Both the position numbers and the translations under genes were made by a program. The notes below the pieces were generated by a model. The model had not been told where the DNA came from. It was given only the letters and a program-made list of their open reading frames with translations, and made no database searches. Below are positions 1 through 10,993 of a stretch of DNA of 64,000 bases, piece after piece (position 1 is the first letter of the stretch; each line of letters starts with the position of its first letter). This DNA is from Breviolum minutum Mf 1.05b.01 (lineage: Eukaryota; Sar; Dinophyceae; Suessiales; Symbiodiniaceae): the NCBI GenBank assembly GCA_000507305.1, contig DF239126.1, positions 124,001-188,000 on the forward strand, read 5' to 3'.

Positions 1-59
1 ATGTAGTCGATAATCGAAGGACAACTGGAATGATGTCTGACGTGTCTTTCTGAGGGGTG

Positions 60-190
60 GGCTTGTTCACTACCTGCCGCCGTTTGACGCCCAAGGTCCG
101 CATTTGCAACCAACTTGCGATCAGGGGCTTTGTACCGTTCCACAGACCGCGGCCTTCGTGGCTTGCCATGAAGACTTATCCATGGGATCC
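60..190. other. GC-rich coding-like island at window edge
   Basis: A long minus frame (GKPRRPRSVERYKAPDRKLV in part) and a plus frame are both open through this GC-rich stretch. Probably an exon, but strand and family could not be decided. Confidence 0.25.
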
Positions 191-299
191 CCCAAACCTC
201 ATGTAAAACACAATCCTTTGGTATGTGGTTCTACCATGATAATTCGTCATGTGCAGTAAATTGGGTATAACCAGTTTTGGCTTAAAAACGTATCGTTGG

Positions 300-720
300 G
301 ATTTGATTGGGCCACGTGTGGCACCACGTTTTGCCACAAGAAATGTTTCGTTGGAGTTTCGTTGGGATTTCGTTGAAGCTTTCGTTGCAATAGCAATTAT
401 TAGTCAGACATTGAACGAAATTTCAACGAAATTCCAACGGTTTTTTTTTGTGGCAAAAGGGTGTGGCATCGGGCCACACCCAAAAATTTTGTTAAACCAC
501 GTGTTTTTTGATTTTTTGGCATGTGGCAATGGTCATTGCCACACCCTTTTGCCACAAAAAAAAATTGTTGATATTTCGTTGAAATTTCGTTCAATGTGTG
601 GCTAATAATTGCTATTGCTACGAATGCTTCAACGAAATTTCAACGAAAAAATGACCACCAAAATGCATGGCCATTTGATGTGGCAATGTGTTTTGCCACA
701 AGCTTTGCCACACATGTTTG
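300..720. repeat. long inverted repeat (foldback element)
   Basis: The two halves pair over most of the length around a centre near 505: GCAATAGCAATTATTAG at 388 answers CTAATAATTGCTATTGC at 602, and TGGCAAAAGGGTGTGGCA answers TGCCACACCCTTTTGCCAC. Arms of about 200 bp with few mismatches and no coding potential. Not related to families A-J. Confidence 0.8.
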
Positions 721-729
721 TCATATGTT

Positions 730-1230
730 TGTGCGACGCCGGATCGATTATACCACCCCCACTGCAAATCATGGCAGACTCACATTATAAACAATCCTGG
801 TGGTGACTATTGCTAGGAAGGGGGACAACCCAAAGTATACCAGTCCAACTTCTCAACATCCATCTCACAATAAATGTTGGCATGTTTGGGATGCTTGCCT
901 TTCACAAAGAAACAGGTGTGCGATGAATGTCCCCTGTTTACATCGCTTGTCAAACAAAATTAGGAGAAACAAAAAAATTGGCAAGCCTTAGAAAAAGGGC
1001 GCTGTCTAGCTGTGAAAAAAGTCATCCAATTTTTGAAAGAGGAACAAAACAAACCAAACCCCTGGGCATGGAGGAAACCCCAATGAGATTTTTTTTGGAG
1101 CAAGAAGTCCTTATATAATGGTTATCCGGTATCCACTCCCTAAAACCTACACCAACACCCCTGCCGACACAACTTTAAGAGTCGCCTGGATTCTTCCGAA
1201 CTTTCCCCAAGTTTCCGTGCAATCCATGGT
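730..1230. other. no gene seen
   Basis: AT-rich unique DNA without a convincing exon or a recognisable element copy. Confidence 0.5.
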
Positions 1231-1233
1231 ATA

Positions 1234-1340
1234 CCCATGACGGATCCATGGGACGATTGTATATTTACCTACATGAATGGTTGCTTTTTTGTGGAAACTG
1301 TAGGTGAATATACTAATATACCATACATGGATGGTATGGG
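1234..1340. mobile_element. family A MITE-like element
   Basis: Typical A copy: CCCATGACGGATCCATGG start, GTATATTTACCTACATGAATGG arm, mirrored GTAGGTGAATATACTA arm and CATGGATGGTATGGG end. Confidence 0.75.
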
Positions 1341-1559
1341 ATTATGTTATGATGCGCTCTCCACTTCCCCTCAAGTCCCGGTAGCCCAGCGACAAAAAAA
1401 ACGAAAAAGGCTTTGTCAAAAATTCCATCCGAAATCCTTCCTGGTTTTCGTGGTTTGGAACCAACCCATTCGAACAAAAAAAAATGCTCGTCAAATGGGA
1501 TCATCTCCCAAAGGTTGGAAATAAAGAAATGTTTGAGTCGCCACCACGACCAAGGTCGC

Positions 1560-1745
1560 GACCCCGACTTCCGACTTCCGTCTCAAGGTCTCAACGAGAC
1601 CACCGCTCCTCTTCCATGTAGGATAACAACCCCAAGGCATGACGCCACAAATCACCTGCAGAATCCGACCATCGTGACAAAGCGTTTCGGCGGTGTTTGG
1701 AATGGATGTGGGGGTAAAACATGGGCAAAAGTAAGACATCACAAC
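1560..1745. other. GC-richer island, unassigned
   Basis: Frames open on both strands for 60-130 codons; no family resemblance. A possible exon only. Confidence 0.25.
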
Positions 1746-1826
1746 CCTACATGTATCAGCCCCCCAAATCCAATTCCAAGAAAAAATAGAATTTACATGT
1801 TTCGCACCATGAAAAGACTCGTGTAG

Positions 1827-1871
1827 GGGTCATTTCACCCCATTTATAACTGGTGACGGGGCCCACCTTGT
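1827..1871. mobile_element. family D fragment (right end)
   Basis: TTTCACCCCATTTATAACTGG followed by the GGGGCCCACCTTG terminal repeat; the left part is missing. Confidence 0.65.
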
Positions 1872-1907
1872 GTGTGAAAACAGGTCAGGCTTTGCACACC
1901 ATGCTTC
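1867..1907 (-). CDS. PPR-like exon ending in family D
   Basis: Thirteen codons plus two bases, EAWCAKPDLFSHT, the same length (41 nt) and layout as the helix B exon at 39960. Acceptor TTTCAG|G; donor CACAAG|GTGGGC lies in the terminal repeat of a D fragment (1827-1871). Lowest-coordinate PPR-like exon seen. Confidence 0.42.
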
Positions 1908-1962
1908 CTGAAAGAAGTGTACAGCATTGAAATGCAAAATCAAGAACCATTATATACATATA

Positions 1963-2069
1963 CGGTTGGTGGAAGAAATCCTGCACCCGGTGATATTATT
2001 AATATGGTAAATATCCATTATGTACAAGGTTTTATACATCCCAGGGGTGCAGGATTTCTTCCATCAACG
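1963..2069. mobile_element. family H palindromic element
   Basis: CGGTTGGTGGAAGAAATCCTGCA answers TGCAGGATTTCTTCCATCAACG (arms quoted in part), flanked by TA. Confidence 0.7.
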
Positions 2070-2426
2070 TTACATTGTACATTGAACGAATCATGCGCCT
2101 TTTTATGTGTAAAATCAACATTGGGAAAAGGAAGGCCTCCCCACTAGACTGGATAAACAAATGCAAAAATCAAATGATTTGACATCAAACAGAACGTTGA
2201 ATGTCTTCAACTTAAACAAGAAAATAACTGATATCAAAAACATTCTCACCCTGAAAACCAACATATCCTCTGGAAATTGTTGGAAGATGACTCGTTTCCT
2301 TTTAAAATGGTCACTTTTCAGGTTCATTTCCGGTCAGTATGGGCCGCCCCACGGTCGTGCCAGTCCCCGGCCGCAGAAACTTGATGAAGGCCCCTGGTGG
2401 CACTTGCGATTTTGTAGGTATATATA

Positions 2427-2480
2427 CCCAAAGCATCCATGGAAAAATAGTATATTATATTTACTTACATGAACCGTGGA
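2427..2480. mobile_element. family A fragment
   Basis: GCATCCATGG, TATATTTACTTACATGAACC; the other arm is absent. Confidence 0.45.
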
Positions 2481-2491
2481 TTAATCACTCG

Positions 2492-2597
2492 CTGGTGGTT
2501 GGTTCACCAACCCATCTGAATCGAAGTAATTAGTCAAATTAGATCATTTCCTTAAGGTTCCGGTTGAAAATATAAAATATGTGAAACCACCGCCTAG
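2492..2597. mobile_element. family B MITE-like element
   Basis: Left arm GCTGGTGGTTGGTTCACC, core AGTCAAATTAGATCATTTCC, right arm GAAACCACCGCCTAG. Confidence 0.7.
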
Positions 2598-2599
2598 TT

Positions 2600-3340
2600 G
2601 TGATTTGTAGCTACATGATATGACAACACTAAAACAATGCCATTTGCTGCATCATCTCGAATCCAGTTAAACAAAATGTTTGTATCAAATCTCGAATCCA
2701 ATCAAATCATGTCATACCTCTTTACCACACACTTTCTAACCATGTTCCAAAGAACAACTCACAAATCCCTACAATGTCTGCTTTGTGGTGCGATTTTTAG
2801 ACATGTTTTCTTTTTCAACTGCACTTTGGGTTTTTTTCCAGCCTTGACACAACCTACGTCTTCAGCTTCAAGTTGAACAAAAACAATTACCCCCAAAAGC
2901 TTGGTATTAAATTCCAAAATGACGGATCACCGGAAAGATTTTGGTATATTTATTACATATCATAGACCCATTAGAATGGTTGGCAAATCTTTGATGGGAT
3001 CAATTCGTAGGTAAACTATAATTATAGAATCCGTCATGGGTTGTGAGCTGAAATTCTTTGGTTGGGCCCGATTTTTGGTGCTCCCAACCGAAAGGGGAAG
3101 TTTGGAAAAATCATCGACTCAAAATGTGCCGGCTCACATGAGGGATATGTTAGTTCTCTGGAGACCGCATCTCAAAAACTGGTGCGGAATCCTTTCTTTT
3201 CAGCATGAACAGTACCAACTGAGAAAAGATTCCCAAATTTTGTCCCAAATATCAAGTCTGATACAGAACGCAAAACACATTCATAGGTGAAACGTTGAAT
3301 TGAAAAGTCATCGTCGTCATCATAGTATTAAAATAAACAT
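2600..3340. other. no gene seen
   Basis: AT-rich DNA. A plus frame of 84 codons at 3036-3290 has no family resemblance. Confidence 0.45.
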
Positions 3341-3342
3341 CA

Positions 3343-3344
3343 TC

Positions 3345-3379
<35 letters not shown>

Positions 3380-3413
3380 CTGTTGTTGTTGTTGTTGTTG
3401 TTCTTGTTGTTGA

Positions 3414-3461
<48 letters not shown>

Positions 3462-4080
3462 GTTGTGGTTGTTGTTTGTGTTGTGGTTGTGGTTTGTGTT
3501 GTAGTTGTGGTTTGTGTTGTGGTTGTGGTTTGTGTTGTGGTTGTGGTTTGTGTTGTGGTTGTGGTTGTGGTTTGTGTTGTGGTTGTGGTTGTGGTTGTGG
3601 TTGTGGTTGTGGTTGTGGTTGTGGTTTGTGTTGTGGTTGTGGTTGTGGTTGTGGTTGTGGTTGTGGTTGTGGTTGTGGTTGTGGTTGTGGTTGTGGTTGT
3701 GGTTGTGGTTGTGGTTGTGGTTGTGGTTGTGGTTGTGGTTGTGGTTGTGGTTGTGGTTGTGGTTGTGGTTGTGGTTGTGGTTGTGGTTGTGGTTGTGGTT
3801 GTGGTTGTGGTTGTGGTTGTGGTTGTGGTTGTGGTTGTGGTTGTGGTTGTGGTTGTGGTTGTGGTTGTGGTTGTGGTTGTGGTTGTGGTTGTGGTTGTGG
3901 TTGTGGTTGTGGTTGTGGTTGTGGTTGTGGTTGTGGTTGTGGTTGTGGTTGTGGTTGTGGTTGTGGTTGTGGTTGTGGTTGTGGTTGTGGTTGTGGTTGT
4001 GGTTGTGGTTGTGGTTGTGGTTGTGGTTGTGGTTGTGGTTGTGGTTGTGGTTGTGGTTGTGGTTGTGGTTGTGGTTGTGG
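3343..4080. repeat. TTG triplet array passing into a TGGTTG hexamer array
   Basis: About 120 bp of TTG repeats, then interrupted and finally perfect GGTTGT hexamers to 4080. All six frames are open over the array because of its period; none is a gene. Confidence 0.95.
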
Positions 4081-4219
4081 NTGTTGCATGTTGCTGTTGC
4101 TGTTGCTGTTGTTGTTGCTGTTGTTGTTGTTGCTGTTGCTGTTGTTGTTGTGGTTGTTGTTGTTGCTGCTGCATGTTGCTTGTTGCTTGTTGCATGTTGC
4201 ATGTTGCATGTTGCATGTT
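4081..4219. repeat. single N, then a mixed TTGCTG/TTGCATG array
   Basis: One ambiguous base at 4081 marks an abrupt change of repeat unit to TTGCTG, TTG and TTGCATG units. Confidence 0.9.
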
Positions 4220-4372
4220 GTTTACTCGTCGTTGTTTTTACCAATTTTCCACCTTCAACCGGGTTTTGGGAGCCTCAAGGTCTCGGAGCAACAGAGAAAA
4301 TCCGGTGCAGGGCCACGACCTTGAAGATGGGGCCCCTATGCCACACACCCCTCCCAGGAAATCAGGGTCCTA

Positions 4373-4512
4373 CCGTTGAAGAAATCCGGCAAACTCATCA
4401 GTTGAGGTGAAGGTCGTTGAAATCTACCATTATTTACAAGTTTAACAAGTTTACAAGGTGTTTAGCACCATCCCAGGTGGTTTTCTCGCCGGAATTTCTG
4501 AACCATCAACAG
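4373..4512. mobile_element. family H palindromic element
   Basis: Arms CGTTGAAGAAATCCGGC and GCCGGAATTTCTGAACCA facing each other, TA on both sides. Confidence 0.65.
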
Positions 4513-4720
4513 TATTAAGGGGGATTCTTAGGGGATTCAACTGGTCTGAATGATATCAGCCTCAGCAAATTTGACTCTAGCTATCTGCTTTAGAACATTT
4601 CTTGTTAGAGGTTTCCCTCAGGTTTCCAAAAAATGTTTTGGATGAAGCTTGAAAAAAAAGAAAACAATTATGATAAGCTCGAACTATACAGCCAAATACT
4701 TACCATCAAACACCTTACCA

Positions 4721-4824
4721 CTAGTTGGTGGTTTGAAACCCATCTGAAAAATATTAGTCAAAATGGAAATCTTCCCCAAATAGAGATTAAATCAAAATAA
4801 AAAATAGTTGCAACCATCACCTAG
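4721..4824. mobile_element. family B MITE-like element
   Basis: CTAGTTGGTGGTTTGAAACC to TTGCAACCATCACCTAG with the ATTAGTCAAAATGG core. Confidence 0.78.
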
Positions 4825-4956
4825 ACTCCATGTTGAGAAAAAAAAGCAAGTCACACCTGGAGTGTCTGGGATAGATGTATATAACGAGTGGATGCGTTTT
4901 CACGAGGGCCGTGCGAAGGTTTTCTGACGTCAGGTCATGGATCCTTCAAAAGAGCA

Positions 4957-5067
4957 TACCCTCCCTAAAACTAACAGCTTGCCGCTGAAAATCAATGGTT
5001 GGAAGATGAATTGTCCTTTTGGGATGGCCTATTTTCAGGGGCGAAGTGTTTGTTTCAGGAAGTGTAA
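4957..5067. mobile_element. family C MITE-like element
   Basis: TACCCTCCCTAAAACTAACA start, GGTTGGAAGATGAATTGTCC core, TTTGTTTCAGGAAGTGTAA end. Confidence 0.72.
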
Positions 5068-5399
5068 TACTCACCGAAAAACAAAAACAGCGTAGAGCTT
5101 GTCAGGATCAATTTTTTCGTAACAACGTATCAAACATTACGATCCTAAAATGATCAAACATCAACGGCAAAAAAATACGAAGAAAACTCCCCCACCCACA
5201 ATCTTCACTGAAACAAAATCCACATCACGCCTCCCCCGAAAGCGAACAAAAACAAACAACAATCACACCTTCTGCGCAACAGCAACCAGCCGGGTAAAAA
5301 CACACAGAGTTTTCCCCGCACATCTTTTTGTTGTTTTCTTCGCACCGGAAAGAAATCGCAAGAATTCTCCGTGAGCGCCCATCGTGTCATGGGTAAACC

Positions 5400-5462
5400 T
5401 AAGGTAGGTTGAGACAGCACGGCGTCTACAACGTAGTGATGCTGCTGAAACCTGACAAAAGG
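5400..5462 (-). CDS. coding-like island, possible PPR-like exon
   Basis: Acceptor TTGTCAG|G precedes frames SAASLRCRRRAVSTYL and FQQHHYVVDAVLSQP. GC-richer than the flanks, but no donor or family could be fixed. Confidence 0.22.
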
Positions 5463-5512
5463 GTTGCATCAACACGGCCGTGATTCGTTGCTAGGATTTT
5501 TTGCGTCCTTTC

Positions 5513-5612
5513 CCCATGACGGATCCATGGTATATACCGATCCATGAATGTGTGATTTTTTGTGGTAAATTAGTAGGAGAAATACACAATCCTCCCATGG
5601 GAATCCTATGGG
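5513..5612. mobile_element. family A MITE-like element
   Basis: CCCATGACGGATCCATGG start and CCCATGGGAATCCTATGG end, GGTAAATTAGTAGG inside. Confidence 0.78.
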
Positions 5613-5692
5613 TTAGAAGTAAGGCTTAAATATGTCAATACTCTTCCTTGATCAAATCTCTTGTGTTAAGATGTTGATTCATTTCCATGATA

Positions 5693-5795
5693 CTGTTGAT
5701 GGCTAAAATCCTGCATCAGTTGATATGGAAAAAATATCCCGTTATTTACAGGGTTTCATACATGTCAGGTGGTGCGGGATTTCTTCCATCAACAG
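5693..5795. mobile_element. family H palindromic element
   Basis: CTGTTGATGGCTAAAATCC against GGATTTCTTCCATCAACAG, flanked by TA on both sides. Confidence 0.78.
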
Positions 5796-5814
5796 TACTT
5801 CGGCTTACTTACAA

Positions 5815-6535
5815 ACCGCCGGTTCCCAGTTACCCCCTCCCCTCAAACACCTCCCCTTCCTGATGCCTATCGACATGAAACCATCCCAACTTATATCCTT
5901 CAACCCATCGTTCGAAGTTGCACTTCGAAGAGTGATTCTTTAGGGCTACTCTCTTCAAAGCTATGGAAACTTCACCGTTCAACGGCCGAAACAACCATCC
6001 GCCGTATACTAAATATAGCCATGGAAAATTCCAACCATGAATTTCAAGATGTTGTTTGTCCCGAAAAATTATGGGGTGATTTTCCAGCAATCGTCTTCTT
6101 AGTTTTCTGGGGGGGGAGGTATCCCCCTTTTGAGCCTGCCGGTTTTTTCATCACCAAGTTGGATTCCTAAGACAAAGTTGGAACCCGAAGTGTGACTATT
6201 GTGACTATCCAACCCTCCTTGGTGGTGCAAAATGCTTGATTTCCCTTCAAGTTTTTTGTAGGATTGTTTGGTGAAGGCAACAATATTCAAAATATTGAAT
6301 TAATCAACATATGAACGAGCTAATCAACATATTGAATTAATCATCATTATTCAAAATCACAATATTCGTATGTCATATGTTGTAGTTTTTCGCACAAATA
6401 TCATGGCTTTTTGTTGCACAAAAAAGTGGGTGAAGCTGAAGTTTCATGTGATTTTTGAGTAGGAAACAAATCGAGCTTCCAGGTGCAACAAAATCAAAAC
6501 CCACCAGTGACCTTCCATAAATTCCTGGTTGCTTC
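5815..6535. other. no firm gene
   Basis: A minus frame around 5885-5970 (SIALKRVALKNHSSKCNF) is weakly PPR-like. The rest is AT-rich, with a short duplicated TATTGAATTAATCA motif near 6292-6345. Confidence 0.3.
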
Positions 6536-6630
6536 ATAGATCGATCCATAGTAACTGGCTTATGAAGTAATCCCGGAAAAACTATATAACTGGGTAGTAG
6601 GATTTCATCCCCCAAACCAACCCTGGTTTT
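6536..6630. mobile_element. family J element, partial
   Basis: GGCTTATGAAGTAATCCC, AACTGGGTAGTAGGATTTCA, as in other J copies. Confidence 0.45.
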
Positions 6631-7204
6631 CATAGGGATCCATATATTGGCGATCCATATAATCCCCAATATAACTGGCGGCTGGATTTATTTCCCAGTT
6701 TTCCTTTTTGGGAGTTTCACTCGTGACAAAATTTTCAGGAGTGAAAGTTTGTGACCTCCATGGACTGGGTGATCAAGTTGGGTCACGAATCGCATGGTTC
6801 AGAATTGCTGGCTTATTATTGAAACAAAAAAACACTTCGGAGGTGGAAGAAAACACAACACAAGACAACTTACAACACCCTTAAATTATCCAATATTCCC
6901 CCTCAAAAAACTGACTATAAATATTCTTAGGACCCCAAAAACACCCCGACGCGAAAATCCATTACGAAGGTTGGAAAAAAATTCACTGTGACTTCCTTTT
7001 TGGGAGGCTCCAATTTCGCTGATCCTTGGAGCAAAGGATAAAAAAAGAAACGCAGAGAAACGTCGGGGGAATGCTGCATTATCACCATCCCTTCCGGAAT
7101 AATGTTTTCCAACATCTCCCAAAGACCATTGGGACCAACCTGGCTGCCCGAAAGACATTGTCTCGCAGGGTGGCATAGAGGTGGCGACTAAGATGCTGCA
7201 GATC

Positions 7205-7351
7205 CTCACGCGATCAGCGCGCCATTGGACCCCGGGACTCAGCTGGAAGGGTGAATTGGCGAAGCTGTTTTTGATCAAAAAGGGGTGGTGTTTTGGGATC
7301 TCAAAATGACAAACAAGTTTTGCGGGGGGAAGTGTTTTGGGATACTTAGGG
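7205..7351. mobile_element. family E element
   Basis: GATCAGCG..ATTGGACCCC start, GGAAGGGTGAATTGG, GGATCTCAAAATGAC and a GATACTTAGGG end. Confidence 0.6.
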
Positions 7352-7784
7352 GAGGGTGAAAACACTTGTGAGCGCATGGTTAGTTGATTATTTTTGCGGG
7401 AAGAAGAATGACAAATCACAAGCTTTTGGATACGAAGATGTAAACCTTCAACATTTACATGCTGACATGGCGTGATGGAATCAATGGAATATCCACCATT
7501 TGAATCAAACAAATGATCATTTGGAAAATGATGTTTGTTCCATTGCCGTTCTTGGTGGTCATTTTGGGATTTGTGGGTCAATGAAATACTTGGGGTGAAT
7601 GAAATGTTCATCCAGTGGATTTTTTCTAAAATTCTAATGTATGTTTTTCAACCATAAGTGAGCTGTTTCTTTTTTGATAGGAAATCCCTGTAAGTTTGCT
7701 GTTGTTACTGGGAAGGTGGACAACCCAAATTATATTTGCATCTTGCGACAAAAAAAACACATCAAAATCATGTCATCGAAGACA

Positions 7785-7895
7785 TCAGGGTTCCATCTTG
7801 CAGCAGAAAGTCTCGGGTCATCTTGGGGACACCTCCCTTACTTTTCAGTGACCAAGCGGCGGGGTGGTCGCGGTGAAATTTGTCCACCTAATTGT
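7785..7895 (-). CDS. coding-like island, possible PPR-like exon
   Basis: GC-rich island. Minus frames include VPKMTRDFLLQDGTLMSS after AGGGAG|G and LSAARWNPDVFDDM, both loosely PPR-like; a plus frame is also open. Confidence 0.25.
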
Positions 7896-7920
7896 GGTGG
7901 TTCAACTAAAAATTGCTAAT

Positions 7921-8034
7921 CCCTAAGAATCCTGGGAGCTCAAAACTGTTTTTTGAGGATCAAAAAACACCCCTGCCAAAAAACAGGATCATTCACCCTT
8001 CCATTGGAGGGGCAAAAACCGTTGATCCTTAGGG
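7921..8034. mobile_element. family E element
   Basis: CCCTAAGAATCC start, AAACACCCCTGCC, CACCCTTCCATTGGAGG and GATCCTTAGGG end. Confidence 0.72.
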
Positions 8035-8039
8035 CAGGA

Positions 8040-9150
8040 TTCGAAACATTTCCTTAGATGTTTCAGGTGCAACGAAAAAAACACCACAGGTCATTCTTCC
8101 TCGGTTTCCTTCAAAATAAACCGTCCAAAACACAAAAAAAACACAACACTCCTGTCGTGGCAGTGCATCTTCCTGCCATAAAAGTTGTGATGTGGCCACC
8201 TAAGCTGATAAAAAACATCGCTTAAATGCTTGGGTAAAGGTCTCGGGCGAATACTTCAAAGGAAAAAAACATGGAACAAATGGAAACCTCACCAAAACTT
8301 CGACAAACAAAACGCCATACCTTTCGGAAAAAAAAACACACAAAAACATGGTTTAAGTCGATCTTCTTAAAAGCTCGATTGTTCATTTCAATGGATTTAA
8401 CATCAGCTTGTCCATTTCCCAATAATCCCATAAGTAGCAATAATGCTTGATCACAATATCTTATATATCTTGAGGCGTTGGATTATGAATTGGGCCTCCC
8501 CAAATTCTTGATTCTTCAAGGTGGGCCCAAAAAACAATTTTAAATTGGGTGAAATAGGGTTATAAGTTATTTCCGCCCAGTTCCCCATTTCTTCTCGGCC
8601 ATGAATTAGGGATGAAATAATTCCATTTAGAACTAGTAGTTGCCCACCTTGTTGACCCCTTAAAATGGATGATTGACTCACTTGGTTTTTTTCGGATCGA
8701 GCCATAGCCGGGTGTCACATCATGTTTAAAGCTCCTTCATCACTTATTGATGTTAATATCATATAGTCTTCAACACTCCCCAAACAAAATACAGGGAAAC
8801 ATGTTGAATCTTCTTCACTGAAGTTGACACATGAAGCTTCCAATCATCTGCGGAGAAAAAAAGGTCACACCATTTTGCTCTTGGATCTGCACTTCATCCC
8901 GTTTTACCCTGCTTTTTTGTTTTCGGGATTCCCTGACGCCCAAGCTGAAAGCACGGTGGTAATGTTCGTCATGGAGACTCATCCTCAGGAAAAATGGACG
9001 GCCAATAAAACCTGAAGAACGTAAATCTTTGGAAGTGCACAAAGATTTACAAGAACAAGAAATGTCTGCAGGGTAAATTACTGCCTGGAACTCTATACAA
9101 CCAGTTTGTGACATGGCGGGTTACCCGTATACGCATTCCATGAAATACTA
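8040..9150. other. no firm gene
   Basis: AT-rich. A 99-codon minus frame (8815-9114) and a 63-codon plus frame overlap; neither resembles a known family, although AVIYPADISCSCKS after CCAG|G is faintly PPR-like. Confidence 0.3.
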
Positions 9151-9151
9151 G

Positions 9152-9245
9152 GGTGTTGAATGACGGGATCCTTATTCGATGGTTTATGACATAATCTTCA
9201 ACTGGGTAGGAATTCATCCCCCAACAAATACCCCTAAAACAGTGC
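9152..9245. mobile_element. family J element, partial
   Basis: ACGGGATCCTTATTCGATGG, GTTTATGACATAATC, AACTGGGTAGGAATTCATCC. Confidence 0.5.
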
Positions 9246-9395
9246 CTAACTGGGCCCTCTTGGCTCAGGTGGATCTCTTCATCATTTCAAGGCCCCTTAA
9301 AGGTGACATGCTTCCGAAATCTAAAAGCGCCGGAGGTTGAGAGATAGAGAATCATGAAGCATCATGGTGAATTTTTGAAGGGAAATTATGAAATG

Positions 9396-9508
9396 CCCTA
9401 AGAATCATTGGACCCCTCAAGAGGGCAAAAAAATGAGATCCCGAAACACCCCTGCGAAAAACTGGTTCATTCACCCCTCCATTGGAGGGTCCTTGGGAAT
9501 TCTTAGGG
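9396..9508. mobile_element. family E element
   Basis: CCCTAAGAATCATTGGACCC to GGAGGGTCC..GGAATTCTTAGGG; both ends intact. Confidence 0.75.
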
Positions 9509-9663
9509 TGTATCAAAAACAGCTGGTTTGCATGAAATGCGCCGCATCATATAGTATGAAAGAGGCTCTTTTTACCTCTGCGTATCTCAAAAGTTTCGCT
9601 CACTAAAATCTTGGGGCTCTCCAAAATAGATGGAACATTTAGGTACAGGTCATATTTCATTTC

Positions 9664-9762
9664 TTGTTGGTGGTTTCAACCCATCTGAAAACTATTCTCG
9701 TCAAATTGAAAATCTTCCCCAAATAGGGATGAGCAATAATAATATTTGAAACCACCGCCTAG
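9664..9762. mobile_element. family B MITE-like element
   Basis: TTGGTGGTTTCAACCCATCT to TTTGAAACCACCGCCTAG. Confidence 0.78.
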
Positions 9763-9948
9763 TAAGTCTTGAATCGAAATTGAAATAACATATCCCACCT
9801 AGAGAAAAGGAACATCATCTTGAAAAGTGTCTGGGTATGGTATATGTTAGTTCCCAGGAGGGTATTCCATTTATCATCCCTAAAATTTTGGACCAACTTT
9901 GCCATAGAAAAAAACAACATGTTCTGTCAAGAAAAAATCCACGGTTTG

Positions 9949-10042
9949 CATCCATGGCACGATTGTATATTTACCGACCTACACTTAACATAAACATCAA
10001 CCATAAATCTTGGTAGATATGTGTACCATACATGGATCCTAT
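9949..10042. mobile_element. family A MITE-like element
   Basis: ATCCATGGCACGATTGTATA, a central arm and a CATGGATCCTATC end. Confidence 0.65.
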
Positions 10043-10243
10043 CAGAATGGTTGGCCATTGTTTTATCCGCAGAAATTCCTACATTTCGTTGTTTCTTTTA
10101 ATGGTAAATTGGTAGGGTAGGATTTCATCCCCGAAAAATCAATCAAATATAGGTATATAATATATACACGGTTCGTCACAATGAATCGTATGAGATATCT
10201 CCAAACCCTTGGTCAACTGCATGGATCTTCTAGGCAAAGGTAC

Positions 10244-10305
10244 CTTTCTAAGGTTTCTCTTAAGGTCGCAATTGCAGTCGTCACATCTGCCCGTCTCATA
10301 GTCGC
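10244..10305 (-). CDS. PPR-like exon, linker and helix A
   Basis: Acceptor CTGACAG|G, donor AGAAAG|GTACCT. Frame ATMRRADVTTAIATLRETLE, with ADVTTAIATL resembling linker plus helix A; a second frame (GDYETGRCDD...) is open too. Does not join exon 8 directly in phase. The intron upstream ends with half of a family C element. Confidence 0.42.
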
Positions 10306-10310
10306 CTGTC

Positions 10311-10352
10311 AGGTTGCTTTTCAGCTGCAAACTGTTAGTTTCAGGGAGGGTA
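10311..10352. mobile_element. family C right half
   Basis: TTTTCAGCTGCAAACTG then TTAGTTTCAGGGAGGGTA; the left half is absent. On the minus strand it abuts the acceptor of the exon at 10244-10305. Confidence 0.6.
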
Positions 10353-10449
10353 AGAACAAAAGCCCCCTTAAAGACAGGATGCTTGACATGGGATGGGAAT
10401 ATTCAACCTACAAATTTCAGGTTGTCAAACATGGTGGCCATGTTTATCC

Positions 10450-10495
10450 ATGTTTCATGTAGGTAAATAATCCAGTCCCATGGATCCGTCATGGG
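10450..10495. mobile_element. family A right part
   Basis: CATGTAGGTAAATAATCCAG and CCCATGGATCCGTCATGGG. Confidence 0.6.
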
Positions 10496-10535
10496 TAAGG
10501 GCTTTCCAGCTTGCTGAGGTTTGAGAACAAACATA

Positions 10536-10682
10536 CAAGGTGGGCCCCGTCACGACAGTTATAAATGGAGTTATTTCATCCCTATAAATGGCCGAGAATA
10601 AATGGGTATCACTGGGGTGAAATAGCTCCTACTTCTCGGGGCTATTTCACCCCATTTATATTTGGGTCTTGGGCCCACCTTG
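10536..10682. mobile_element. family D element with TA target duplication
   Basis: Full copy: CAAGGTGGGCCCC, internal CCCTATAAATGGCCGAGAAT and TTTCACCCCATTTATA, GGGCCCACCTTG. TA lies directly outside both ends. No exon is evident at its ends. Confidence 0.82.
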
Positions 10683-10880
10683 TATTTCCATGATTTTTGT
10701 TTAAGAAAAAAACTGAAGGTTGATCTTGATTTTGATTGTTTTTTTGTTCTTTTCTTCTATTTCTTGTTTTGAAAAAAACATGTTAAAAGGCCTTTCAACA
10801 TGTTTTTTTGGCCAAAAGAATACCTGGGAAATATGGGAACAAAAATCACCCACCCAATCCAACTAAATCTGGATGACAAT

Positions 10881-10990
10881 TCCCATAACATCCATGTATG
10901 GCATAATTATCAGTCTAGTTACCAACTAATTTACCATAAAAAACCAACCATTCATGGATCGGTAAATATACCAATCGTCCCATGGGAATA
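10881..10990. mobile_element. family A MITE-like element
   Basis: CCATGTATGG, TAATTTACCATAAAAAACC, GGTAAATATACCAATCG, CCCATGGG. It begins one to three bases from the donor of the exon at 10994-11083. Confidence 0.72.
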
Positions 10991-10993
10991 CAC

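Noticed and set aside
3252-4410. Six overlapping frames of 290-330 codons (His-Asn, Thr, Pro-Gln, Cys-Gly, Val, Leu-Trp repeats)
   Set aside because: All come from a triplet/hexamer array in which no frame can contain a stop; no unique protein sequence on either side.
7100-7260. Plus-strand PPR-like frame (VATKMLQILTRSARHW)
   Set aside because: Much of it overlaps the start of a family E element (7205 on), it is on the opposite strand to all other exons, and the minus frame is equally open.
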